Shown here in pieces: positions 32,302 to 43,211 of a DNA stretch of 64,000 nt. The notes under the pieces were generated by a model. It was not told the DNA's origin and searched no databases. It saw only the letters and a program-made list of their open reading frames with translations. The stretch lies in assembly GCA_002189035.1 (NCBI GenBank), contig NEEC01000004.1:186001-250000 (forward strand), in the 5' to 3' direction. Source of the DNA: Utricularia gibba (taxonomy: Eukaryota > Streptophyta > Magnoliopsida > Lamiales > Lentibulariaceae). The stretch's first letter is position 1. Each line of letters starts with the position of its first letter. Made by a program: the position numbers and the translations under genes.

Positions 32302-35298
32302 TTGGTGAATTCACCGGTGGGGGTTTTCGTTCTTAGACACGTAGTTTATTTTCTAATTTTCCTGTAATAAATTTTCACCAAAATGTTTAATCATGACTTA
32401 ATTTGCACCCCCTTCGCAATATGGGCCCAAGATGCCAACGTCAGCCCATATTTTCAGGCCTGGAATTCCAGGTCTAGCCCACTTTTGCCGTGCTCCATCA
32501 GTAGCCACTAGCCATTGACTTGGCCTTCCCGAGGTTAGTATACCACTCCTACTTTTCAACTTGTTCTTACATTCTTTTAATATTTTTTTTCAAGACATGA
32601 ATCATTTTGAGCTGACGAGCTTTAGAGCCGCATAATGTTAATCATCATAGCATTTTTTTTTTCCAAGTTCTCATCGTGGATATAATATCAGTTTTGATCA
32701 CATAGCAGCGTTTTCTACTTTTAAAAGTATCCATTCTTACAGAATTTTTCTTGATAGAGATGCAAACCGTACTTCCATGTCATATTGCATTTGAGTGCAG
32801 CCCATGGCGTCACCTCTTGATCACTCAAGTGAGACCCTTGAGTCGGAGGAATGTTGGAAGATTGCTGTAGCAGTCAGCGTTGAATGTATTCCAATTGCTG
32901 CACGATTATCAGAAACAATCATCAGGAATACTCATGTAGGCTTCTGCATCTCACATATCTCTTGTACACTGTTGTCCAAATGGTTAGGATATGACACCCC
33001 TTTTCACAAATCCTTATCCAGCAGAGCCGGGTTTTGTTTGATCTCCAGCTTTTATGGTAATGCATGACCCCCCGGACTCGATGACAGGCTTGCATTCACA
33101 ACGCTTCCTCATTTGTTGAACTTTCTGCTGCTTCTTTAGATTCCTAATCTCTGGGAGCCGCACCAGATACTAACAAAAAAACATGAATCAACATGGTGCC
33201 TCGATTACCTCCTCAATACGATAGTTGCAGGATTATCCAGTGCCACTCCGTCGGTTGAAATGTATGTAAGAACAGTCACCAACATCATAAATGCTGGAAT
33301 ACAGCGCACGTGAAAGCGCCCGGGTGGGTCTAAGTCAAGATTATGTTTTGGATTCCCGTTGATGAATCCCCGGTAGACATTTCTACGACAAATCTGAACA
33401 CACCCTTTATTAATTTTGTAAACAAAATCGTAATCTGAACACTTGACCAGTACTGCATCCCGAATTGCACGGTTGACGAAAGGTCAAGGTTACACCTTGC
33501 TCGGTTGAAGACAGGAGTTGAATACTGTTTTGTTTTTCATGCTCCACTTGACGTGCCAAAAATCGATAGCCCCTCCCTGTTTCGGGCTCACCCACTCGAT
33601 AGCAACAGTGATCCCCTCCAGGATCAAACACTGAAATAATATTAATTATTATTATTAATTATTTGCCAAAAAGAAACATTATTCTCTCGTATTTCTTTCC
33701 GCCGAAATATTTGATCTTGAAAAGTATAAAGATTTTTTAAGAACGTAAACAAAAGACTTGATCCGGTAAACGTAACTTAACAAAAGAATCGAATTTTTTA
33801 ATTCTACTTTTAATTTCAATACTCTTTTTTAAAATTTAAAATGATTTCATATTAGAGCCGAATCGAACGCTGCCCACTTCTAACTAAAATGATGATCATT
33901 TGTATGATGTCTGTAAATTATTAGAACAAATAATTTCATATCAGATTTTAAAAATAAAATAATCAAATATATAGTAAATTTTATATCACTAGTAATTGAT
34001 TATGTTTAACGTTTTCAACATAAAGTATGTTTGATAACGAAGAAAATTTGAACATGAAGATGGAGAAGAAGACATGGAGGGATTTAGGGTTAGAGAGATG
34101 ACGTACCAAAACGAGAGAGCTGCTCTATAGACGTTTACTCAACTTGAACACGATGATAATATTGCATTGATTAGGGGCCGGGTAAGGCCCCCATGGCCAC
34201 AGTCAGTCTGGAGAGTAAGAATCCCCAAGGACAAGAATTCCTATGGCATATCCTCCCACGTCACTGCTACAGAAGTCCACGTGGTCAAGTGTGGTTCGCA
34301 TGTAATTGTTAGAATGTAACTCCAAGACTTGTATTACAACAACGGATGACGGCGACTCGTGACGCCGAATAGTCCAGTCGTACGGTCACCGGCGTCCTCT
34401 TACAGCTGCCACGATAGCACCCCATGCCAACGAGCCCCTCCCTCCTTGCAAAACTACAAGAAAAAACATGAAGCACCTGGTTCGAATCCAAACCATGAAA
34501 CTCCGAATCCGGAGCTGTTGGTTTCCAAAGCGGCAGCAACTTGTACTGTCAATATGAAGATATTGATTTTATTTGTCTTATAATCATCGTATTCGATGGT
34601 TTTTCAATAAATTTTATGGCAAACGTTGTCCTCCTACTCCCCACACCTGTACAATTCAGACACAGGTGGCGGGGAGAGAATCAGACCTGGGATTGGGGCA
34701 CATGGTTCTGTAATATTGCACGTTGATGAGGAAGCAGCCACCCTGTAAAAACTTCCACTTGCATCAGGAATCATGGAATATGTGCATCAAACTGATACCC
34801 TGCGTGCGCTCTAATTGATCTATGGATCCATTGATGCGTTTCATTCATCATGCTCATCAACACAAATATAATAATTAATTCCTTAATCCGTATATAATAT
34901 GATTTCAAAAAAACTTTTTTAAATATTTTCAATTTTAATATTGGTATTAGTGGGCCAAAAACTTAGATATGTTAAAAAATGGGCGTTTTAATTAAAAAAA
35001 AACTTTGTGGATGGCTGAAACCGTTTTTGAAGCACACTGAATGTAAATGAGTTGGGCTTTTGGATATGCATGACATAGGGACAAAAGGAGTTAAAAGGGA
35101 ATTCACACTATTAAATTGTTTTCGTAGTGTGGGCCCCACATGACCCCACATATTAATTTGTGAAATAAAAAAAGGAGAGGATAATTATCAATCATTATTC
35201 TAAGGCACGCACCACGGTACCAGTCAATCTTCACGTTGCTTCTGGCCTCTTTCCCTTCCATGGAACCATCTCAGGAAGCATCCTGATGTCCAATACTT
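32302..35298. other. About 3 kb intergenic, no supported gene
   Basis: AT-rich spacer. Scattered ORFs of 60-90 codons (32795-33067 plus, 33410-33631 minus, 34309-34539 minus) show no family motif and no splice-consistent partner exons. The right end is the ERF promoter. Confidence 0.5.
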
Positions 35299-35305
35299 TA
35301 TATAT
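35299..35305 (+). promoter_or_regulatory. TATA box of the ERF gene
   Basis: TATATAT about 100 bases before the ATG at 35404, the usual distance for this class of stress-responsive, intronless gene. Confidence 0.55.
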
Positions 35306-35403
35306 CGCAGCACCTTCACTTCCATTTTCCACTCCACCAAGAACCCCAAGTTTCGATCTTTTTCTTATCTTTGTTTACCTGAAGGAGCAGAAGAAGGATA
35401 GCA

Positions 35404-36221
35404 ATGGAGTCCCCTGATGAGACTTCGTCTGTATTGGAGAGAATTCGCCAGCATCTTCTTGATGATTCTGCTTTCATGGAGACGTACTCTTCCTTTTCAA
35501 TCGACTCCCAATTCTCAAGAAGCAGTAGCGATGCGAGTTCGGTTGTTTCGGATTTCACTTTCACTTCTTCCCCCGTGTCGGCCGATATGGGGGTTTCCCC
35601 TTTTCTGATGGATTTCGCCGCTCCGGAGGCGCAGTTCCTCGATTGTGAAACCAAACCCGTGGTTGGGAAGCAGAACAAGAAGCGTAAGCCTGAAATCAGC
35701 GTGACGATTCCGTCGGCGGAGCCGGAGAGGAAGGTGGATTGGGTTTTCAGTTCAGAGACCGCGGCAGTGGAGGATCGTCGACATTACAGGGGGTGAGGCA
35801 GCGACCGTGGGGGAAATTCGCGGCGGAGATACGGAACCCTAATAAAAAGGGTAGCCGTATCTGGCTGGGGACATACGATACCCCCGCAGAGGCGGCGCGT
35901 GCGTATGACCGGGCGGCGTTCGGGTTGAGGGGTAGCAAAGCGATACTCAATTTCCCTCTCGAAATCGGAAATTCCATGGCGGCAGCGGTGGATGATAGGA
36001 ATCTGAAGAGGAAAGTCGAAAGCATCGAAACCACTAAAGTGGCTGCCGAAGTGAAGACAGAGGTAGCGCAAGCCGAGTGCAGTGGCACCATGCCGATGCC
36101 TCTTACACCCTCAAATTGGACGGCGGTTTGGGATTGTGGCAACGGAATATTCGAGATCCCGCCGCTATCGCCGTTATCCCCTCATCCTAGCTTCGGGTTC
36201 CCCGGGGTGATAGTCGTCTGA
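35404..36221 (+). CDS. AP2/ERF transcription factor, ERF group IXb (ERF5/6-like), with a one-base frame break
   Basis: The first frame (35404-35796) gives a Ser-rich acidic N-terminus with [11 protein letters not shown], a motif of ERF5/6/104/105. It ends at VEDRRHYRG, the first residues of the AP2 domain. The domain continues in another frame ([49 protein letters not shown]), and the protein ends with the group IXb tail [14 protein letters not shown]. The break falls in five G at 35789-35793, where six would restore HYRGVRQRPW, the invariant ERF reading. With it the protein is about 272 aa. These intronless genes encode GCC-box-binding factors in ethylene, chitin and cold responses downstream of MAP kinases. 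Sequence error is more likely than pseudogene because everything else is intact. Confidence 0.88.
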
Positions 36222-37269
36222 ACTTGATCGGCAGTTTGCAGTTTGGAAGGCAAAAAACAGCACCTGAATGAGAATTTCTGGGGTGATCAACAAGGACAAT
36301 AAAGCGCGCCTATGTAAAAACTAGAGTGTCTTTCAATGTGTGTTGCGCAACCAGCAAAGCTCAAGATCTCATCTCCCAATGCAACACCATTAGAATTAAG
36401 ATAAAAAAAAAGAATTACATTGATAATAATGAGACACTTTATTCATCAATCAATTATTTAATAATGCGGTGTGAAAAGCACATGTATCGTATGTTATAAA
36501 CTCACTTGGGCCATACAATCGGCCCAGACAGAAGTATGTGCAACAAGCCCAGCTATGTGCCCAATATCCCCTACCTCCTGGGGAGGGGGGGAGGTATAGG
36601 GGACCCGACCTTATTCACTACCGCCGCATATTTTAATCAATTAATACATAAATTCGTGGAATATTTAAAAGTTCAACAAACATGATTATATTATTTTTAT
36701 TAAAAGTAGGAAAATTATGTTGTTATAAATTTATTATAAAAGATAATATGTAAAAACACCTTACAAAATAAAAATATTTTTTTCAAGATCAGAATCATCC
36801 AAATGTGAAGTAACTTGAAATATTTCCAAAAAAAGAATAGAAAAACTTGAGATAAACATCTTACTGTATCATAAAAAAACATAACGGCATACCCATAACG
36901 CCTGTGTTGTGTTCCATGCCCAGCATGGAGCAATATAATTGGGAAAGATAAACTCGTATTAAATTTGAAAATAAAATAATTAAATATATAAAAAATTATA
37001 AATTATTAGTCATGTAATGAATTTAATCTTTTAAATATCATCTACGTTAATTGTGTATTTAAACTTAATGTATGCTAATCCTATTCATAAAATATTTAAT
37101 TTCAACATGCCCAAACATATGCAAATGGAATTCTATTTTGCGAATTTAATATCTCAGCCGCCGGCCCCATATATTTAATATTTGATAGGAACCTGTAGGA
37201 ATGATTTATGTTGAAGGTAGATTCATGGGAGCCGCCGGATCCATGATCTCCATGTTGGGGCTTCCGTTC
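36222..37269. other. Intergenic AT-rich spacer
   Basis: ERF 3' UTR, a G-rich patch near 36583-36592, then AT-rich sequence. No gene supported. Confidence 0.6.
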
Positions 37270-37276
37270 TATAAAT
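37270..37276 (+). promoter_or_regulatory. TATA box of the small secreted peptide gene
   Basis: TATAAAT, about 34 bases before the ATG at 37310. Confidence 0.6.
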
Positions 37277-37309
37277 GGTGAAGATGGAGCTTCCTTGAAA
37301 CCAAAGAAA

Positions 37310-37537
37310 ATGGGTTCCAAAAGAGTAGTCTTGGCTGGGTTTGTATTACTTGCTGCTTTCCTCATTTCCTGTGAAGTTGCTTCCTCGTGTAAATTTTTTA
37401 GCTCTCTTGAACGCGGAGGATCCAAAGGTGCCGACGACGCATCCGTGCCCTATCCCGAGAGCGAACCCAGATCTCGTCCTCATTTCCACCACGATTTCGC
37501 TCCTCCTCCTCCTGATGATGATTCCAACCAGTTCTAG
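37310..37537 (+). CDS. Small secreted peptide precursor (75 aa), unknown
   Basis: ORF of 75 aa starting MGSKRVVLAGFVLLAAFLIS, a clear signal peptide with probable cleavage after EVASS. The start resembles the signal region of plant glycine-rich and small secreted proteins. The mature part has a single Cys and is rich in Ser, Pro, His and Asp (PYPESEPRSRPHFHHDF, then PPPPDDD near the end). A TATA box lies 34 bases upstream. I recognise no peptide-hormone family. A further in-frame ATG upstream (37295) lacks a signal-peptide rationale. Small intronless genes like this are often missed, but this one has promoter, signal and composition in its favour. Confidence 0.6.
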   Translation: MGSKRVVLAGFVLLAAFLISCEVASSCKFFSSLERGGSKGADDASVPYPESEPRSRPHFHHDFAPPPPDDDSNQF

Positions 37538-38388
37538 CTGGTGCAGGTTTCTTCAACTTATGCTTCTTCTACCTATCTGGTGTGCCTAGTCTTGTACTCC
37601 AATTAAAAAAGCATAAGAACTTGTCGGTGTGTCGCACTTCTATCATGATGAAATTAACGTTATTGCAAACTTAATTTCACTGCGGCAAACAGTCCATGGG
37701 AGAGGGCTTGTGAATGTGTTGTGTGGTGTGGGAATCTTACTTATCAGCCAGATGTTAAGTAGATTCACCTCTCAATATGGCTAGCACTCCTATTCATTTT
37801 TTTCGTTTTATAGTAAAGAGGAGATTGAGGGGAAAATGTTGAAATTAAAGATATTATGGATCGGATGAATATGTATGTGAAATTCAACTATATCTAAAAA
37901 TGTGAATTATATTAAATTAATTAAACATAATCAATTATTAATGAATTATAATATTTTATATATTTGATCACATCATTTTAGTTGGATAAGAGATTTAATT
38001 TAATGTCCCCTCCCCCTCCCTTGTCAACTGACATTGCTCCGATTAAGAAGTTTTATGTCATTATAATTAATGATTGAGTCATAATTTAATTTTTTTTTTA
38101 TTGAAACTCACACCAACACAAATATATTTTTGCTATTGAAATCCCGACAAATGTATATAAAAAAAAACGTAAATTATATTTAAAAATATTAGATTAAAAA
38201 GATTAATTAATTATGATTTTTTATATGAATTTATTTTATTCTAATGAAAACAGTTAAAAACGAAGGTAAAAAACTGTATAGTTATCAGTCCGGGATTTCG
38301 GTTATTTCATGGACTAATTTACATCGTCCACAGGGAGACCAGCAAACACTTGAGTTTCGGACACGTCCGGAAATCGAGGACGCTAGTG
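37538..38388. other. Intergenic AT-rich spacer
   Basis: 3' UTR of the small peptide gene followed by very AT-rich sequence up to the stop codon of the first hexose transporter. No gene seen. Confidence 0.6.
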
Positions 38389-40145
38389 CTAGTGCGAGTT
38401 CTCGTCCACGAACTTCTTCCAGTACCAGTGCCGTCTCCAGATCTTGTCCATCTTCTCAATCGGCACGCCCTTCGTCTCCGGCAACAAGAAGAATACGAAC
38501 GCCGTCATCACCGCGATCCACGCCCCGAAGAAGAAGAACACCCCGGATTTCATCTTGCAGAGCATCGCTAGGAACGCCTGTGCGATCACGAAGGACATCA
38601 TAAGGTTTATGGATGCGGCTATGCTCAGCCCTGCCGATCGAATTTCCAGCGGGATGACCTCGCTCGGAATCAAGATGCCCAGCACTCCCACGACAGCCGA
38701 ATGCGGCCACGAAGATGCATATCAGGACCAGAAGAGCTATGGAGTAGGGTTTGCTCAGCGCCCCGTGGTCTCCCAGTTTAGCAGCCATCAGTGATCCTAC
38801 GATCATCTGTCAAACACACGTGATCGGATTCTGAGAAGTGAGTCATCTGCAATTTCAACCATTATATTGACAGAGAAGAGGGCGAGGCGTTACCTCGCAT
38901 ATGAGCATGATGATCCCGCCTATGAGGAAGAGCTTTCGCCGGCCAACCCTGTCGACCATCAGCAATGAGGCAATTGAAGATAGGATGACTCCGAGCCCAA
39001 TGATGACGGAGTTAAACAAGGCGGCTTTCACGTTGGAGCCGAAGGTTCGAAAGAGGAGCGGCGCGTAGAATCCGAGGACGTTTATGCCGGTGAACTGTAG
39101 GAAAAACGGCATGGTGATGGCCATCACCAACTGCGGTCGGTACTTCCGTTGGAAAATGCTCTTGAAGGGGTGCTTAACGGCGGCAGACACTTGGCTGGCC
39201 GCGATGATGTCCTCTAATTCCGCGGTTACGTCTTCGATTCCACGAATTTTCTGCAACAATTTCGTCGCGTTTTCTCGAGTCTCCCCGTTTTCAATGACGT
39301 TGTTCGGAGTCTCCGTGAGAAACAGACCACCTATCATGATCAGCACCGCCGGAGACGCCGCCATTGCCAGTGAAACCCGCCACCCCATCCTTCTTTAATG
39401 CTGTTAGTGAAGTAGTTGATGACGTTTGAAGCCAAAACTCCGATGGCAATACAGAGAAAGAAAACAGAATTCAACGCTCCCCTGTACTTCGCGGGTGCCA
39501 TTTCAGACAAATACAAAGGCGCAGACTGCAGAAGCATAAAGTCGATTAGCCATAGTTGTTTTGTATAAACCCATAGGAGACAAGCAACAGAGCATCAAGT
39601 ACCCACCTGACTTGTAAAACCAATGCCAACTCCCAACATCGCACGCCCAATTATGAGCATGTAAATGTTGACGGCGGCGCCGCAGAGGGCGGCTCCGATG
39701 AGAAAACAAAACCCCCCTATAAGGATCGAGATTTTCCGGCCCAGTTTTCGGGTCACTGGCGAAGCGAAGAAGGAAGAAATGAGGCCCGATAGGTAAAGCG
39801 TAGAAGTGAAAAGAGTGAGAACTTGGCTATCAAATAAGCAGTAGTTGCTGGCCTCTTTGTCTCCCAGAATCTGCTTGAAGATACTCGGAAAGAATTTCTC
39901 CAAAAATGGCACCATTGCAGACACCCCACCTACTCCAAAATTTCTCAGCTTCATCAAATCAATCATAACAAAAACACATGATGACACTTCTGCTTTTCAG
40001 ACAGCATACCCGTTACTCCGAGGTCGTAGCCAAATATGAGGCCGCCGGAGCCAGCCACGACGCAAGAAAGCAACACCATCCCCGTGATCTTGCCTCCATA
40101 CTCGACCCCATCAGCTGCACCAGCGATCGCTACTCCAACAGCCAT
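38389..40145 (-). CDS. Hexose/H+ symporter, STP family (HEX6-like), copy A, with frame breaks
   Basis: Four exons read leftward: 40145-40010, 39929-39607, 39525-38894, 38806-38389. The product is a major-facilitator monosaccharide transporter of about 503 aa (family usual 500-520): FGYDLGVTG loop, [62 protein letters not shown] and [13 protein letters not shown]. Exon 3 is one base short (four C at 39383-39386, plus strand, where five restore GWGWRVSL). Exon 4 is two bases short around 38687-38698, where GLSWG should stand. Adding one and two bases makes both exons phase-perfect. STP proteins import hexoses across the plasma membrane. Copy B at 41512 is intact and in the same orientation. Either copy A is a very young pseudogene or, as for its neighbours, the run lengths are miscalled. 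Confidence 0.87.
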
Positions 40146-41511
40146 GAGCGATGCCTAGTCCTAGGCTCGGGCTGAGCTGCAACATGCCACACTAACCATA
40201 GACGACTCCATATTTATAAAGTGACATCAACTGCACGTTATTACACAAGGTCAACTTACGCTAATTTAATTCGCTAGGCATATGCATTCCTACACTATTA
40301 ACACTCCTTGACTTTATGAAGAGGCACCCACCCCCTTGTCTTAAATTTTAATGTCCGTTTTCATTACATGTGCATCAGTTGCCATTTTTCCAACTCTTGA
40401 TCTCAGAGTTAATCCCTATGGGAAATGATCAGCAGACAATCCCATGCTTTTTCTTCTTACAGCGGACCATAACTTCGTGCCTCCTATTCCACTATTACTG
40501 AGAGTTGTCGAAAAGAAATTGTGTTCTTCATTTAAAGGGAAAAATGCATTACGTGTACTCTACGACTCAACTAGAGACGATGCCGTGGGGATAAGGCAAT
40601 TAGAGCCATTGGTGATGTCCATTAATGATGCTATCTTTTTTGTTATATTTTTGGCTGAAGCTATGACTTTGCTTCTTCTTTTGAGGTATAAAAGAACTTG
40701 TGTCATGCGACATACGGTGATTGACTTTGTTTTACTCTTAGGAAGTCATTACATTCGACATGTTTATTATGTATGGTTAAGAAAAAGGTTAGGGAATTAA
40801 AGCACTTAAGGGGAATGAGGTTAAAAGTGGCATTTTAAGACACAGGGTTGGCCCTCGGCACAAATCCAAGTTGCAAGTCAAATTTGACGAGTTAGGATAA
40901 AATATAACTCGTTGAATCACGGATTGGATACCAAAACTCGAATCACACAATGAATTAACCTGAATTGAATGATTAAAATACAAGTATTGTATTTATTCTA
41001 ACTAGTACTTATTATAATTTGCGAAGTAAAACAGCATCACAATTAACACAATACAATCTCTACACTTAATTGATGATGGTCATAACTTATAAGTAAATAA
41101 ATATGAGTTGATTGAGATCAAATTTGAATAAAAAAAATATAATACAATTCGTACTCATTAAGTACGAATACGAGTCATTCGGTCAACTTGTACTTGGGCC
41201 GAGGGGTACATGATAAAGAAGAAAGGTAAAAAATTGCATTTCATGTTGGTTTTGTACCTACACTGGGCCTGGTACCTTGGAGTTTGAAGCCTTTGAAGGG
41301 AACTGGTACTGGGCCAATTCATGGCTGAATAGCTAACAACCAAAAGCTCAACAAGACGGCCCAGACATTCTAAACCTTTTTATTACTACAACTGGTCTGT
41401 CTGCACTCTGCATCGCCTATCGGATCAGTGTGAGTTATTAGAAATTTGAAGAGAACGACACACAAGCAACAAAGGCATCAATCGCCATTCTCGGGTAACT
41501 CGCCGGAGAAA
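40146..41511. other. Spacer between the tandem transporters
   Basis: Promoter of copy A and 3' UTR of copy B. ORFs here (for example 40444-40800) have no motif. No gene supported. Confidence 0.6.
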
Positions 41512-43211
41512 TCACGTTGCTTCGGACTTCTTACCGTCCTCCAGTATCTCGTTGCCGCCGAGTACTCGTTTCCAGAAAAAATGCTCCCTCCAGATCTTGT
41601 CCATCTTTTCAATGGGGATCCCCTTCGTCTCCGGCAACAAAAAGTAGACAAATATCGACATCAGCAGAACCCACGACGCGAAGAAGAAGAAAATCCCGGA
41701 CTTGAAATGGCACAGCATCGCCAGGAAAGCCTGGGCAATTACAAACGTCATCCACAGATTCACCGCCACCACGATACTCTGCGCCGCAGATCGGATTTCC
41801 AACGGGAAAATCTCGCTCGTCACCACCCACGCCAGCGGACCCCATGAGAGCCCGAATCCGGCGATGTAAATGCACGTCAGAATTACTACGACTAAGGCGT
41901 ACCCTTTATCCATCATTCCATGGTCGCTCAATTTGATCCCCATTAATACTCCCACAAGCGATTGGCAGACAAGCATTTGAATTCCTCCGATGTGGAACAG
42001 CATCCTTCTTCCCAACCTATCCACGAGAATCACGGTGATCAGAGTGAACGTAGAACCGATGATTCCGGTGACGGTGGCGGCTAGAAGAGACGTGCTTTCT
42101 CCGCTTCCGAGTGTGAGGAATAGGATCGGGGCGTAGAAGGCGATGACGTTGATTCCGGTGATTTGCTGGAAGAATGGCATCAGTACGGACATCACCAGCT
42201 GGGGTCTGTATTTCCTCTGCATCAGATTCTTGAATGGTTTTTTAATGGCTTTAGAAGCGTAGCTGGCTGCTATTAGATCTTTTAGTTCTTCGTCTACATC
42301 ATCTGTTCCTCGGATTTTGCGTAACACTTCCTTTGCTTTGTTGTTATCTTTCCCCTGTTCGATCAAGCTGTTGGGTGTCTCTGGCACGAACAAAGCACCG
42401 AATGCGAGAATCAGAGCCGGTACTCCGGCCATCCCTAACGACACCCGCCACCCCCAGCCCCCGCGGATCCTCACCGTGCCGTAGTTTATCAGCGTCGCTA
42501 AATTGTACCCTATGCTCACACATATCTGAAACGCCACGTTGAACGCTCCTCTGTATTTCGACGGCGCCATTTCCGAGAGATACAGTGGTACTGACTGCAG
42601 GGTGGTGACAACAATTAGAGGAGGCGGATAATATAACTTATTTCAACCTGCAAGCTACTGGAAAGGTGATGAGTTTGAGTTGGTCACCAACCTGATTGGT
42701 GAAACCGAGGCCAACACCCAGAAGAATACGACCAAGAATGAGCATGTAAATATTGAGAGCTGCTCCGCCGAAGGCGGCGCCGAACATGTAAGCGATGCCA
42801 CCGATGATGATCGAGATCCGGCGACCGTAGTTTCGGGTCACCGGAGCTGCGAAGAAGGATGAAATAAGGCCGGCGATGTAAAGCGAGGAGGTGAAGCACG
42901 TCAGAAGCTGGCTGTCGAACTTGCAGTAGTTGCTTATCCTCTTGTCCTGTTTCATGTTTCTATAAACTCCCGGAAAAAATTTCTGAAGAAATGGATCCAT
43001 GGAGGTCACTCCCCCTGCAACCACAAATTAACTAAATCATCCCCATGCACAAATCAAGTATAACGAACAGAAAAAGCCCACCCGACACTCCGACGTCGTA
43101 ACCGAAGATTATCCCACCGGAGGCGGCGATCATGCACGACAGGAGCACGAACCATGTGATTCTGCCGTTGTACTGCCGGTCGTCGGCGTTAACGGAGATT
43201 CCCACCGGCAT
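41512..43211 (-). CDS. Hexose/H+ symporter, STP family (HEX6-like), copy B
   Basis: Three exons read leftward (43211-43082, 43014-42692, 42594-41512) close in frame to 511 aa. STP landmarks are all present: IIFGYDVGVSGGVTSMDPF with the first loop, [94 protein letters not shown] and [15 protein letters not shown]. Twelve membrane segments are expected from family knowledge. It moves monosaccharides with protons into the cell. The closest remembered relative is the Ricinus hexose carrier HEX6. Compared with copy A, the last intron is absent and exon 3 is continuous, so the two are diverged paralogues rather than a very recent duplication. The last residues before the stop are GGNEILEDGKKSEAT. 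Confidence 0.93.

Noticed and set aside
32795-33067. 90-codon plus-strand ORF
   Set aside because: The first 40 residues look mildly protein-like, but there is no recognisable domain, promoter or partner exon.
33410-33631. 73-codon minus-strand ORF
   Set aside because: Amino-acid composition is odd and there is no family pattern; no TATA or splice support.
34475-34505. GGTTCGAATCC resembling a tRNA T-loop
   Set aside because: The bases around it do not form the five-pair T-stem, and no acceptor or anticodon arm fits at the right distance.
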